64,000 bases of DNA from Paenirhizobium selenitireducens ATCC BAA-1503 (lineage in GTDB: Bacteria > Pseudomonadota > Alphaproteobacteria > Rhizobiales > Rhizobiaceae): the NCBI RefSeq assembly GCF_000518785.1, contig NZ_JAEG01000002.1, forward strand, positions 310,001 to 374,000, written 5' to 3'. Shown here piece by piece: positions 38,631 through 48,281 of the stretch (position 1 is the first letter of the stretch; the number at the start of each line of letters is the position of its first letter). A model generated the notes under the pieces. The model had not been told where the DNA came from. It did not search any database and saw only the letters and a list, made by a program, of their open reading frames with translations. The position numbers and the translations under genes are program-made.

Positions 38631-39344
38631 TCACTCCGTGCCGTCAGGCTCGTAGAGTTCACCCAGGACTTCGGCTGCCAGCGCCCGCGTAATTTTCGTC
38701 CGTCGAGACAGGGCCAGCCGGTCGATTCGATCGACCACCTCCTGTGCCGCGGCGCACGAGCGCTCCATGCGCTTAACGATATAGTCGACGATCTTGTCGT
38801 CAATATTAAGCTGACGATCGGCAAACAGCTTGACGATGACCTGGGACAGCAGCGCCTCGTCCGGGCTACCGATCTCCACCATGGTCGCCGCCTTCAGGCG
38901 CGAGCGCAGATCGGGAAGCGCCACCGGCCAGGAGAGCGGCCAGGTGCGCGACGTCATGAGCAGGCTCGTGCCGTGTTCGCGCACGCTGTTGATCACATGG
39001 AACAGTTCGACTTCGTCGAACCCTGTTCGGTCGGCATCCTCGAGCAGCACGGGGCCCTTGGCGGCAACCTCGGCCGCCGCGCCGCCCGCCACAGGGTTGA
39101 TCGCGGTCGCCCCTGCCTGCTCGCGCCAGATCTCGGCCAGGTGGGATTTGCCGGAGCCCGGTGGGCCCGCCAGGATCACCACCGGCGATGGCCAGTGGGG
39201 CCAACGGTCGATGAGCGCGACGGCCGTCGCCAGACGGTCCGAAACCAGAAGGTCGTCGCGGCCCGACGCCGTGCCGTGCTTGAAAGCGAGCGGCAGCTGT
39301 TCGGCTGCCCTGCGGCGCGGCGCGGCCTTCATTGTGTCACGCAT
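38631..39344 (-). CDS. hdaA: Regulatory inactivation of DnaA protein HdaA
   Basis: DnaA-related AAA+ protein that, bound to the replication clamp, stimulates ATP hydrolysis by DnaA and prevents re-initiation. 237 residues. The clamp-binding motif is QLPLAF (16-21), Walker A AGPPGSGKSH (59-68), and there is an acidic Walker B (VLLEDADR). No DNA-binding domain IV is present, as expected. The start follows the permease stop directly (TAG ATG). A second ATG four codons later is possible. Confidence 0.92.
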   Translation of the reverse strand: MRDTMKAAPRRRAAEQLPLAFKHGTASGRDDLLVSDRLATAVALIDRWPHWPSPVVILAGPPGSGKSHLAEIWREQAGATAINPVAGGAAAEVAAKGPVLLEDADRTGFDEVELFHVINSVREHGTSLLMTSRTWPLSWPVALPDLRSRLKAATMVEIGSPDEALLSQVIVKLFADRQLNIDDKIVDYIVKRMERSCAAAQEVVDRIDRLALSRRTKITRALAAEVLGELYEPDGTE

Positions 39345-40469
39345 CTACTTCTCTGAAACGCCGGGTTTAGGCCCGCCATCGACGGGCGTCGACGGCCCAT
39401 AATACAAATCGCTTTCAAGATACCGCTTCAGGGCGAAGCGGACAAGCACGCCGACCGACGCCGCCGCCGGCACGGCGACGAGCACGCCGACAAAACCGAA
39501 CAGCGCGCCGAAGGCGAAGAGAGCGAACATCAGCCAGACCGGGTGAAGTCCGACACTCTCGCCCACCCATTTCGGCTGCAGGATATTGCCCTCGATGAAC
39601 TGGCCGGAGAAGAAGAATCCGACGACGATGATCAGGTGGACATAGTCCGGCCAGAACTGCACCAGCGCCACTCCGGCGGCGAGCACCAGGCCGACGGTCG
39701 AACCGACATAGGGAATGAAGCTCAAGAGGCCTGTGAGGAAGCCGATCAGCAGACCGAAATTCAGGCCGATCAACGACAGGCCCACGGCGTAATAGATGCC
39801 GAGGAACAGGCAGAGCGAGCCCTGGCCGCGGATGAAGCCGGCAATGGTGCTATCAAGTTCGCCGGCGATCTCGCGGACGACGGCGACGTTGTTGCGCGGG
39901 ATCCAGCCATCGACCTTGGCGATCATCCGGTCCCAGTCGAGCAGCAGGTAGAAGGCAACGACAGGGGTAACCACCAGCAGCGAGGCGATGTCGACCAGCG
40001 CCTTGCCCGAATTCCAGATCTGCGCCAGCAGCGTTCCAAGGAAGCCGACGCCTTCGGACAGATACTTGGAGAAGTTCTCCTTCAGCGCATCCGTCTGGGT
40101 GCCGAGCCAGCCCGGCAGCCATGCGGCATTGGTGGTGGTGATGTAGGTCTGCAACTGCGTGATGTAGCCGGGTATGTGCTGGATGAACTCATTGAACTGA
40201 TTCACCAGGATCGGGATGATGATCATCAGCGACAGGACGAAGACGACGATGAAGGTAACCAGGATCACCACGGTCGCCCACATGCGCGAAAGGCCCAGTC
40301 GTTCCAGCCGATCGGCGACGGGGTCCAGGAAGTAGGCGAGTGCCATGCCGGCGATGAACGGCAAAAGGATGGTGCGGAAGGTCATCAGGAAGAAGACAAA
40401 GACCAAGAGCGCGACAGCCCAGAACAGCACCTGCCGCCGAAGCCCGCTACCACTGATGTGCTGAACCAT
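39345..40469 (-). CDS. AI-2E family transporter (PerM-like permease)
   Basis: 374 residues with about seven to eight membrane spans. Characteristic PerM features are the N-terminal helices FLMTFRTILLPFIAGMALAY, the large hydrophilic loop (about 95-150), and the GLLSFIPYVGS and GNILQPKWVGESVGLHP motifs. Relatives export the autoinducer AI-2 or exchange sodium and protons; the real substrate is unknown. Its stop abuts the hdaA start, and it is divergent from purM across 224 bases. Confidence 0.9.
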   Translation of the reverse strand: MVQHISGSGLRRQVLFWAVALLVFVFFLMTFRTILLPFIAGMALAYFLDPVADRLERLGLSRMWATVVILVTFIVVFVLSLMIIIPILVNQFNEFIQHIPGYITQLQTYITTTNAAWLPGWLGTQTDALKENFSKYLSEGVGFLGTLLAQIWNSGKALVDIASLLVVTPVVAFYLLLDWDRMIAKVDGWIPRNNVAVVREIAGELDSTIAGFIRGQGSLCLFLGIYYAVGLSLIGLNFGLLIGFLTGLLSFIPYVGSTVGLVLAAGVALVQFWPDYVHLIIVVGFFFSGQFIEGNILQPKWVGESVGLHPVWLMFALFAFGALFGFVGVLVAVPAAASVGVLVRFALKRYLESDLYYGPSTPVDGGPKPGVSEK

Positions 40470-40693
40470 TGTCCGCCTTCCTCTTTCTCGCTACCGCATA
40501 CCTTGCCGGCTCTTCTAGCAGGAAACGCCAGATAGGTCAGGCCGAAAGCGAAGGTCAAGGCTGAGCACCCGCAGGAGCGTGACGACAACGGCGAAAACGC
40601 CGGAAAACCGTGCTTTGCCCGTCGCGCGACTTGCATATCCGGGCTCTTCATGCAATGGCCACCGGCAATATCGACACCCATCGGAGGCACGAG

Positions 40694-41767
40694 ATGAGCC
40701 AGTCTGGACGCAACGGTTTGACCTATAGCGACGCGGGCGTCGACATCGATGCCGGCAATCTGCTGGTCGAGAAGATCAAGCCGGCCGTCCGCTCGACGCG
40801 CCGTCCGGGTGCCGATGGCGAGATCGGCGGCTTTGGCGGCCTGTTCGACCTGAAGGCCGCGGGCTTCACCGATCCGGTTCTCGTCGCCGCCAATGACGGC
40901 GTCGGCACCAAGCTGAAGATCGCCATCGACGCCGGCATCCACGACACGGTCGGCATCGACCTCGTCGCCATGTGCGTCAACGACCTCGTGGTCCAGGGCG
41001 CCGAACCGCTGTTCTTCCTCGACTATTTCGCCACCGGCAAGCTCGACCCGGACCAGGGTGCGGCGATCGTCGGCGGTATCGCCGCCGGCTGCCGCGAGGC
41101 GGGCTGCGCGCTGATCGGCGGCGAGACCGCTGAAATGCCGGGCATGTATTCCGGTGGCGACTATGACCTGGCCGGCTTTGCCGTCGGTGCCGCCGAGCGC
41201 GGCCGGCTGCTGCCTGCCGGCGACATCGCCGAAGGCGACGTGATCCTCGGGCTTGCCTCCTCGGGCGTGCATTCCAACGGCTTTTCGCTGGTGCGCAAGA
41301 TCGTCGGCCTCTCCGGTCTCGACTGGAATGCGACCGCCCCCTTCGACACGGCCAAGACGCTGGGCGCCGCCCTGCTTGAGCCGACCCGCATCTACGTCAA
41401 GCCGCTGTTGAAGGCGATCCGCGAGACCGGCGCCTTGAAGGCGCTCGCCCACATTACCGGCGGCGGCTTCCCGGAGAACATTCCGCGCGTACTGCCGAAG
41501 CACCTCGCCGCCTCGATCGACCTTGACGCCATCACCGTTCCGCCGGTCTTTTCCTGGCTCGCGCGCACCGGCGGCGTTGCCCAGAACGAGATGCTGCGCA
41601 CGTTCAACTGCGGCGTCGGCATGATCGTTGTCGTTGCCGAGAAGGACGCGGCGCGCGTTACCGAAGTGCTCTCCGCCGAAGGCGAGAAGGTCGTGACGCT
41701 CGGCCGCATGATCGCCCGCGCCGAGGGCGAGGCCGGCACCCGCTACGAAGGCAAGCTCGCTCTATGA
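40694..41767 (+). CDS. purM: Phosphoribosylformylglycinamidine cyclo-ligase
   Basis: ATP-dependent fifth step of purine synthesis, making aminoimidazole ribotide. 357 residues. [14 protein letters not shown] near the N-terminus, [41 protein letters not shown] and [13 protein letters not shown] match the family. The ATG has GGAGG 7 bases upstream; a longer frame (from 40610) has no support. Its stop overlaps purN (ATGA). Confidence 0.97.
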   Translation: MSQSGRNGLTYSDAGVDIDAGNLLVEKIKPAVRSTRRPGADGEIGGFGGLFDLKAAGFTDPVLVAANDGVGTKLKIAIDAGIHDTVGIDLVAMCVNDLVVQGAEPLFFLDYFATGKLDPDQGAAIVGGIAAGCREAGCALIGGETAEMPGMYSGGDYDLAGFAVGAAERGRLLPAGDIAEGDVILGLASSGVHSNGFSLVRKIVGLSGLDWNATAPFDTAKTLGAALLEPTRIYVKPLLKAIRETGALKALAHITGGGFPENIPRVLPKHLAASIDLDAITVPPVFSWLARTGGVAQNEMLRTFNCGVGMIVVVAEKDAARVTEVLSAEGEKVVTLGRMIARAEGEAGTRYEGKLAL

Positions 41768-42420
41768 CGACGGCCCGCAAACGCGTCGTCGTCTTCATTT
41801 CCGGCGGAGGTTCGAACATGGTGGCGCTGGCCGATGCCTGCGCCACCCCGGACTTCCCGGCCGAGATCGTCGCGGTCATCGCCGACAAGCCGACGGCGGG
41901 CGGACTGGCCAAGGCTGCCGAGCGCGGCATCGCCACGCATGTGTTCGAGCGCCGCGCCTATGCCAGCAAGGCCGAGCACGAGGCGGCGATCCTTGCCGCA
42001 CTTGCAGCACTCTCGCCCGACATCATCTGCCTCGCCGGCTATATGCGCCTGCTCAGCGCCGATTTCATCCGTCCCTATCAAGGCCGGATCCTCAACATCC
42101 ATCCGTCGGTGCTGCCGCTGTTCCCCGGCCTGCATACCCACCAGCGAGCGCTCGACGCCGGCATGATGGTGGCGGGCTGCACCGTGCACTTCGTCACCGA
42201 GGGCATGGACGAGGGACCGATTGTCGCCCAGTCCGTCGTGCCGGTTCTGCCCGGCGACACGTCGGACAGCCTCGCTGCCCGGGTGCTGACCGTCGAGCAC
42301 CGCAGCTATGCCAAGGCGCTGCGCCTGTTCGCCGACGGCACGCTCCGCATGGACGCCGACGGCCGTGTCGTGCGGACCGGCTATGCCGGAGACGCGGCGG
42401 CGAGCCTGGTCTCGGTCTAG
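41764..42420 (+). CDS. purN: Phosphoribosylglycinamide formyltransferase
   Basis: Third step of purine synthesis; uses 10-formyl-tetrahydrofolate. 218 residues. FISGGGSNM near the N-terminus is the phosphate loop, LAGYMRLL and [12 protein letters not shown] contain the catalytic Asn-His, and [19 protein letters not shown] contributes the catalytic Asp. Overlap with purM by ATGA shows coupled translation. The glyA product at the left of the window supplies one-carbon units to the same pathway. Confidence 0.97.
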   Translation: MTTARKRVVVFISGGGSNMVALADACATPDFPAEIVAVIADKPTAGGLAKAAERGIATHVFERRAYASKAEHEAAILAALAALSPDIICLAGYMRLLSADFIRPYQGRILNIHPSVLPLFPGLHTHQRALDAGMMVAGCTVHFVTEGMDEGPIVAQSVVPVLPGDTSDSLAARVLTVEHRSYAKALRLFADGTLRMDADGRVVRTGYAGDAAASLVSV

Positions 42421-42423
42421 AGA

Positions 42424-43209
42424 CTATTTCGCATTGCCCATGAAATAGGACGCGCCCCAGGCCAGCAGGCTGCGGGGGAGAAGACGCGTGGAAAGGGTGA
42501 TGAGCTTGTTGGCGACGCCCGGCACCACGCTCGGCCGCCCGGCATAGAGGGCCTTGAGGCTCGCCTCGACCACAGCCTCGGGCGTCATCAGCACCGCGGA
42601 TGCCATCCGGTTGAGCCGGTGTCCGGCCCGGTCCCAGAAGGGCGTTTCGGTCGGCCCGGGGCAGGTCACGCTGACGACGACCTTGCGGCGGGCGAGCTCG
42701 CGATGCAGCGCATGGCCGAAGGCCAGCACATAGGCCTTGGACGCGGCATAGACCGCATATCCGGGGATCGGCTGGTAGGCGGCGGTGCTCGCGACCAGGA
42801 GGATATGCCCGCCGCCGCGCTCGGCCATGGCGCTTGCAAAGAGATGCGATAGATCGGTCAGCGCCCGCACGTTGACGTCGACCATTCCGAGTTCGGCGTC
42901 ACGCGGTCGCGAGACGAATCGGCCCTGAACGCCGTAGCCGGCATTGGCCACCAGTGTCTCGACGATGAGACCGCGCGCGTCGATCGCTTGCTTCAGGCGC
43001 AAACAGGCATCCGGCTCGGCCAGATCGGCGACTTCCACGACCACCTCGCCACCGTGGCGGCTTAGTTCCGCCGCCAACGCCTCCAGAGCGTCGGCCTTGC
43101 GAGCGGTCAGCACGAGATTGTAGCCGCGCCGGGCCAGTGCCATGCCAAACGCTTGTCCCAGCCCTCCCGTCGCGCCCGTAATCAAAGCCCATTTGCGATC
43201 GTCCGCCAT
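42424..43209 (-). CDS. Short-chain dehydrogenase/reductase
   Basis: 261 residues. The NADP-binding motif TGATGGLGQAF, NAG in VANAGYG and the catalytic YAASK (Tyr and Lys), with an upstream Ser in LLVASTAAY, give a complete classical SDR. The C-terminal tail (LITLSTRLLPRSLLAWGASYF) is hydrophobic and may associate with membranes. The ATG at 43209 has GGGAGAGGG upstream; the open frame extends further but is not expected to be coding. Substrate unknown. It converges with purN, 3 bases apart. Confidence 0.88.
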   Translation of the reverse strand: MADDRKWALITGATGGLGQAFGMALARRGYNLVLTARKADALEALAAELSRHGGEVVVEVADLAEPDACLRLKQAIDARGLIVETLVANAGYGVQGRFVSRPRDAELGMVDVNVRALTDLSHLFASAMAERGGGHILLVASTAAYQPIPGYAVYAASKAYVLAFGHALHRELARRKVVVSVTCPGPTETPFWDRAGHRLNRMASAVLMTPEAVVEASLKALYAGRPSVVPGVANKLITLSTRLLPRSLLAWGASYFMGNAK

Positions 43210-43448
43210 TGCCCTCTCCCTCACTGCCGCCCAATCATCGGGAAAAACACCCGGCGTCGCAAGCGCCAAGGGTGGCGCCGAGGATGCATGCGCACCCACC
43301 AAAACGGGTTCCTGCACAAAAAGCACGAATGGGCCCAGATTTGGCCGCCACAAGGTCCAGAAGTGGCCGATCCAAGCCATTGAGATTATTTGCGTTTTCC
43401 GCAAGAGTGCCGGCCATCGGACATTACATCTTTATGGGGACGTTTCAC

Positions 43449-44390
43449 ATGACCAAGCTGTTGACCACGACCGCGCTGTTTGCCGGGCTGGCGCTCTGCC
43501 CGACCTTTGCGGCTGCGGCGGACAACCTCTTCACCTCGCCGGACGGCGCCTTCTCGCTCTACGGCAGCGTCGGCCTTGCCAATGTCAAGGCTGGCGAGTT
43601 CGTCTATGACGGCTCCCACAAGCTCAGCCAGCTCAACTGGGAAACCAAGGGCATGACGCTCTACACGCTGGGTGCCGACGCACAGATCGACAAGAACTGG
43701 AAGGTCCGCGCGGCCTTCAACGTCGGCACCGGCGGCGACGGCCACATGGTCGATTATGACTGGATGGACTACAGCAATGACGACTGGACCGATCGCTCGA
43801 CCCATCCCGACACCGAGCTCGACCACTATTTCAGCGGCTCGGTCGAAGTTGATCGCGGCGTCTATGAGAACGACACGACGAGCTTCGATGTCGGTGCCGG
43901 CTTCCGCTACACCGACGTCAAGTGGACCGCTTACGGCGGCTCCTACATCTACAGCAGCGGCGGCTTTCGCGACGACATCGGCGATTTCCCCGATGGCGAG
44001 CGCGGCATCAGCTACCAGCAGAAGATCCCGGTCGGCTTTCTGGCCGTCAACGGCGCCCACACGATCGGCGCACTGACGCTGAGCGGCGGCCTGCAGGGCG
44101 GTCTGAGCTTCGGCATCGATGACATCGACGACCACTGGATGCGTGACCTGCGCTTCTTCGACAGCATGACCGCCGCCCCGATGATCGGCGCCAATGTCAC
44201 GGCCAACTACCAGCTCAACGAGATGGCGGCACTCTACGTCACCGGTTCGTTCGAGCGCGTCTTCCATTCGCGCGGCGACATGAAGATCACCGACACGACG
44301 GGCGCGAGCGCCGATTCCCATTCGTCGGACTCGGCCGGCGCGACCTATGAGGCGATGTCGATCTCGTTCGGCCTCAAGGGCAAGTTCTAA
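43449..44390 (+). CDS. Omptin-family outer membrane protease
   Basis: 313 residues, near the length of OmpT. Signal peptide MTKLLTTTALFAGLALCPTF then AAAA precedes the barrel. All four catalytic residues are present in equivalent positions: Asp102 and Asp104 (VDYDWMD), Asp227 and His229 (DIDDHW). The stretch GGSYIYSS then GFRDDIGDFPDGER (163-185) closely matches OmpT. Omptins cut between basic residues and need lipopolysaccharide. The ATG at 43449 has GGGGA 8 bases upstream; one at 43434 is possible. It is a single-gene unit with a strong terminator. Confidence 0.92.
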   Translation: MTKLLTTTALFAGLALCPTFAAAADNLFTSPDGAFSLYGSVGLANVKAGEFVYDGSHKLSQLNWETKGMTLYTLGADAQIDKNWKVRAAFNVGTGGDGHMVDYDWMDYSNDDWTDRSTHPDTELDHYFSGSVEVDRGVYENDTTSFDVGAGFRYTDVKWTAYGGSYIYSSGGFRDDIGDFPDGERGISYQQKIPVGFLAVNGAHTIGALTLSGGLQGGLSFGIDDIDDHWMRDLRFFDSMTAAPMIGANVTANYQLNEMAALYVTGSFERVFHSRGDMKITDTTGASADSHSSDSAGATYEAMSISFGLKGKF

Positions 44391-44432
44391 AATACCGAGC
44401 CCCCCGCGGGCAGCGCCTGGCGCTGTCCGTCC

Positions 44433-44473
44433 GGCCGCGGACGCACCCTTTGCGCGTCCGCGGCCATTTTTTT
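44433..44473 (+). terminator. Strong intrinsic terminator after the omptin gene
   Basis: A 12-bp perfect stem (44433-44444 with 44454-44465), 9-base loop, then ATTTTTTT. Confidence 0.9.
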
Positions 44474-44474
44474 G

Positions 44475-45074
44475 TCAGGCCAAAAGTTCATCCGGGTTGA
44501 GCGCCGCCCATTGCAGCAGCATGATGGTCTTGGCGTCGCAGATGCGACCGTCGGCGATCATCGCCATGGCTTCGTCGAGAGAGAGCTCGGTGATCTCGAT
44601 GTCCTCGTGCTCCTCGGCCAGTCCGCCGCCGTCGGCCGTCTTGTGGGCGGCCTCGATGCGGGCGAAGTAGAAATGCACCTTCTCCGTCACTGCGCCAGGT
44701 GAGGTATAGGCGCTAAAGAGATGCCGCGGCGCGGCGACCTCGTAGCCGGTTTCCTCCATCGCCTCGCGGCAGACGGTTTCGGCCGGGTCTTCGCCGTGCT
44801 CCATCGAGCCGGCTGGCACCTCAAGCAGAAAGGCATGATCGCCCATCAGGTGAACCGGGATGCGAAACTGCCGGACCATGACGACGACGCGCCGCTGTGG
44901 GTCGTAGAGCAGGATCGCCACGGCCTCGCCGCGGTCGAACACCTCCCACTCCAGCTCGACCTTGCTGTTGTCGGGCCGAATGTAGTCGAAGACGATGCGG
45001 CGGAAATGGCTCCAGCCCTTCCACAGGGTCTCGTCCTTGAGGATGGCGATGCGGATCTGATCGAAGCGGCTCAT
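44475..45074 (-). CDS. Nudix hydrolase, NudK/ADP-ribose pyrophosphatase-like
   Basis: 199 residues. The Nudix box is complete: GSMEHGEDPAETVCREAMEETGY (G-x5-E-x7-REAMEETG). The preceding WEVFDRGEAVAILLYD and VRQFRIPVHLMG and the following SAYTSPGAVTEKVHFYFA resemble GDP-mannose pyrophosphatase NudK and ADP-sugar hydrolases. The start overlaps the molybdopterin oxidoreductase stop (ATGA), so the open frame upstream of it is shadow. Substrate unknown. Confidence 0.9.
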   Translation of the reverse strand: MSRFDQIRIAILKDETLWKGWSHFRRIVFDYIRPDNSKVELEWEVFDRGEAVAILLYDPQRRVVVMVRQFRIPVHLMGDHAFLLEVPAGSMEHGEDPAETVCREAMEETGYEVAAPRHLFSAYTSPGAVTEKVHFYFARIEAAHKTADGGGLAEEHEDIEITELSLDEAMAMIADGRICDAKTIMLLQWAALNPDELLA

Positions 45075-47185
45075 CCGGCGGCCTTTTCCAGCCAGACCTT
45101 GTTGTCGTGGAAGGCGGCCCCGCCATGCGGCGCGACGGCGTCGGCCCCGGTCAGCACGTTGATCCCCTCGCCGTCGAGATGCGCCTTGTTCGGCCACAGC
45201 CCTTCGGCCACCAGCACGCCGGGTTTCACCGCATCGGTCACCCGGGCGTGGATGCGCAGGCTCCCGCGCGTGTTGCCGAGGCGCACGACGTCGCCGTCTG
45301 CGATCGCCAGCCGCACCGCATCGACCGGATTGACCATCACTTCGGGACGCCCTTCCTTCTCCCGCGACGTCGGCGTCTCGGAGAAGGTCGAGTTGAGGAA
45401 GTTGCGGGCCGGCGAGGTCGCCAGCCGGAAAGGATGCGCAGCGTCCGCCGTCTCGATCAGGTCGACCTGGTCGGGAAACTCGGGCAGCGCGGCGACAGGC
45501 CCCAGATTGCCGAGCTTGGCCGGCGGCTTGTTCGGCGAATTGCCGTTCTGCCAGTCCGGGCGGAAGCGGAATTTGCCGTCGGCATGGCCGAAACCGTCGA
45601 GATAGTGGGCCTGGCGGAATTCCGGCTGACAGTCGAACCAGCGCTCTTCCTTCAGCGTGTCGTAACCGGGCCAGCCGCTCGCCTTCAGCATGTGATCGAT
45701 GTGATGGTATTCCGAGAGGCCGAAACCGGGGCGGTCGGCAACGCCGAGGCGCCTGGCCAGTTCCTCGATGACGAAGAGGTTGGTGCGCACCGTGTCCGGC
45801 GGCTCGACGATCTTCGGGCCGAGCAGGATATGGCTATGGCCGCCGCCACGGTAGACGTCGCCATGCTCGACGAACATGGTGGCCGGCAACACGATGTCGG
45901 CGACTTCCGCCGTCTCTGTCATGAAATGCTCGTGCACGGCGACGAACAGGTCGTCGCGCAGGAAGCCCTTCTTCACCAAGCGCTGTTCGGGGGCGACATT
46001 GACCGGATTGGTGTTCTGGATCAGCAGCGCGGTCACGGGGCCGCGGTGGCGCAGGGCTTCGGCATCGCCGGTCAGCACGCGGCCGATCTGCGACTGGTCG
46101 AGCATGCGGATGTCCGGATCGGCATAGCTGGTGCCCATCAGTTCGGCCTTGTTCAGCCGGAAGATGTCACCATTGTTGTGGAAGGCGCCGCCGCCTTCGT
46201 ACTGCCAGGAGCCAAGCACGGTGGCGACCGACAGCGCGGCGTGCATGCCGGCCGAACCGTTGCGCTGGCGGGCAAAGCCATAACCGAGACGGAAGAAGGT
46301 CTTCTTCGTCGTGCCGATCAGGCGGGCGAAGGTCTCGATCTCCTCGACCGAAAGCCCGGTGATCGCAGCCGCCCATTCCGGAGTCCGGGTCAGAAGATGG
46401 GCCTCGAGCCCTGCCGGGTCGTCGGCATATTGCGCCATGTAGGCGCGGTCGGCGTAACCGTCGCGGAAGGCGATGTGCATCACGGCACAGGCGAGCGCCG
46501 CATCGGTGCCGGGCCGCACGATCAGGCCGAGATCGGCCTGCTTCATCGTCGCATTGTCGTAGACGTCGATCACCACGATCTTGGCGCCGCGTTCCTTGCG
46601 GGCCTTCATCGCATGGGTCATCACATTGACCTGGGTGGCGACCGCATTGGTGCCCCAGATGACGACGCAATCGGCCTTGGCGATCTCGCGCGGATCGGGA
46701 CCGCGTAGCGCGCCGGTCCCCATGACATAGCCGGTCCAGGCCATGTTGGTGCAGATCGAGCCAAAGAAGCCGGAATAGCGCTTGGCGTGGCGCAGGCGCT
46801 CGATCGAATCGCGCTGCACCTGGCCCATCGTGCCGGCGTAAAAGTAAGGCCAGACGGCTTCGGAGCCGTGCGCCGCTTCGGCCTTGACGAAGGCCGAAGC
46901 GATCTCGTCCAGCGCATCGTCCCAGGAGACCTCCTGCCAGGCGCCCTCGCCTTTCGCGCCCTTGCGGCGCTTCGGCGTCAACAGCCGGCCGGGATGATAG
47001 AGCCGCTCGGCATAGCGGGCGACCTTGGCACAGATGACGCCGGCCGTGTAGCTGTTGTCGGGCGAGCCGCGGACGCGGCCGATGCGGCCGTCCGCGTCGA
47101 GATCGACGTTGAGGGCGCAGGCGGATGGACAGTCGTGCGGACAGACCGTATGACCAGTGGTTCGGATAGGGCTCGCGATGTTCAT
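45071..47185 (-). CDS. Molybdopterin-dependent oxidoreductase
   Basis: 704 residues of the formate dehydrogenase/DMSO reductase superfamily. The 4Fe-4S motif is Cys15, Cys19, Cys23 and Cys52 (CPHDCPSAC and GVICAK). Molybdopterin dinucleotide-binding segments include VIWGTNAVATQVNVM and YEGGGAFHNNGDIF, and the C-terminal beta-barrel has VMVNPVDAVRLAIADGDVV. No Tat signal is seen, so cytosolic. The start ATG at 47185 is a judgement; earlier in-frame ATGs exist at 47203 and 47227. The substrate is unknown. It is coupled to the Nudix gene and divergent from rlmJ. Confidence 0.9.
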   Translation of the reverse strand: MNIASPIRTTGHTVCPHDCPSACALNVDLDADGRIGRVRGSPDNSYTAGVICAKVARYAERLYHPGRLLTPKRRKGAKGEGAWQEVSWDDALDEIASAFVKAEAAHGSEAVWPYFYAGTMGQVQRDSIERLRHAKRYSGFFGSICTNMAWTGYVMGTGALRGPDPREIAKADCVVIWGTNAVATQVNVMTHAMKARKERGAKIVVIDVYDNATMKQADLGLIVRPGTDAALACAVMHIAFRDGYADRAYMAQYADDPAGLEAHLLTRTPEWAAAITGLSVEEIETFARLIGTTKKTFFRLGYGFARQRNGSAGMHAALSVATVLGSWQYEGGGAFHNNGDIFRLNKAELMGTSYADPDIRMLDQSQIGRVLTGDAEALRHRGPVTALLIQNTNPVNVAPEQRLVKKGFLRDDLFVAVHEHFMTETAEVADIVLPATMFVEHGDVYRGGGHSHILLGPKIVEPPDTVRTNLFVIEELARRLGVADRPGFGLSEYHHIDHMLKASGWPGYDTLKEERWFDCQPEFRQAHYLDGFGHADGKFRFRPDWQNGNSPNKPPAKLGNLGPVAALPEFPDQVDLIETADAAHPFRLATSPARNFLNSTFSETPTSREKEGRPEVMVNPVDAVRLAIADGDVVRLGNTRGSLRIHARVTDAVKPGVLVAEGLWPNKAHLDGEGINVLTGADAVAPHGGAAFHDNKVWLEKAAG

Positions 47186-47260
47186 GACGTTTGTATATGG
47201 CATGGCCGGGCGGCTCAAAAGCCCCATTCCGACAATTCATACAACCCATCAGGACGACAG

Positions 47261-48136
47261 ATGAACTATCGCCACATCTACCATGCGGGCAATTTCGCCG
47301 ACGTGCTGAAGCATGCGGTGCTGGCGCGGCTGATCGTCTATCTGCAACAGAAGGACAAGGCCTTCCGCCTGCTCGACACCCATGCGGGCATCGGCCTCTA
47401 CGACCTCTCCTCCGAGGAGGCCCAGAAGACCGGCGAATGGCGCGAGGGCATCGGCCATCTGATGGAGGCGAAGCTTCCGGAGCCGGTCGCCACGATCCTC
47501 GCGCCCTATCTCGATGCGGTCCGCAGCCTCAACCCTGAGGGCGAGATCACGCTCTATCCCGGTTCGCCGAAGCTCGCCCGCATGCTGTTCCGGCCGCAGG
47601 ACCGTCTCTCGGCCATGGAGCTCCATCCCGACGACAGCCGCCGGCTGGCCCGGCTGTTCGAGGGCGACTACCAGGTGCGCGTGACGGAACTCGACGGCTG
47701 GCTGGCGCTCGGCGCCCATCTGCCGCCGAAGGAAAAGCGCGGCATCGTGCTGGTCGACCCGCCCTTCGAGGAAGAGGGCGAATATGACCGCCTGATCGAA
47801 GGGCTTTCGCGCGCCTGGCGCCGCTTCCCGGGCGGCGTCTATTGCCTCTGGTATCCGATCAAGAAAGGCGCGCCGATTGCCGATTTCCACGAAGCGCTGA
47901 AGGCGCTGGAGATCCCCAAGATGCTGTGCGCCGAGCTGTCGGTGAAGAGCGACCGCGACACGACCGGGCTTTCCGGCACCGGCCTCATCATCGTCAATCC
48001 TCCCTTCACGCTGAAGGACGAGCTGCATGCGGCGCTTCCCGAGCTGAAGCGCGTGATGGCGCAGGATCGCTATGCGTCGCACCGCTGCTTCTGGCTGCGC
48101 GGCGAGGCCACGGACTCGGACCGGCAGGACGACTGA
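47261..48136 (+). CDS. rlmJ: 23S rRNA (adenine-2030-N6)-methyltransferase
   Basis: Methylates A2030 of 23S rRNA. 291 residues. The N-terminal helix NYRHIYHAGNFADVLKHAVL and SAM-binding LDTHAGIGLYDL are characteristic; the catalytic DPPF motif is VLVDPPFEEEGEY. AGGA precedes the ATG by 8 bases. The frame upstream (from 46787) is antisense to the oxidoreductase and not coding. Confidence 0.94.
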   Translation: MNYRHIYHAGNFADVLKHAVLARLIVYLQQKDKAFRLLDTHAGIGLYDLSSEEAQKTGEWREGIGHLMEAKLPEPVATILAPYLDAVRSLNPEGEITLYPGSPKLARMLFRPQDRLSAMELHPDDSRRLARLFEGDYQVRVTELDGWLALGAHLPPKEKRGIVLVDPPFEEEGEYDRLIEGLSRAWRRFPGGVYCLWYPIKKGAPIADFHEALKALEIPKMLCAELSVKSDRDTTGLSGTGLIIVNPPFTLKDELHAALPELKRVMAQDRYASHRCFWLRGEATDSDRQDD

Positions 48137-48281
48137 GGGGGCGTACCCGTCCCTATTTGGGTGCGTCATCTTGGAACTGAAATGCAGTCGAAAATTCCTC
48201 GACAACTCAACTATTTGGCGAAATTCCTTGAAATATGTGGACCATTGGCGAAGATGGCTCGGCCAAAGTGGAGGAACTCAA

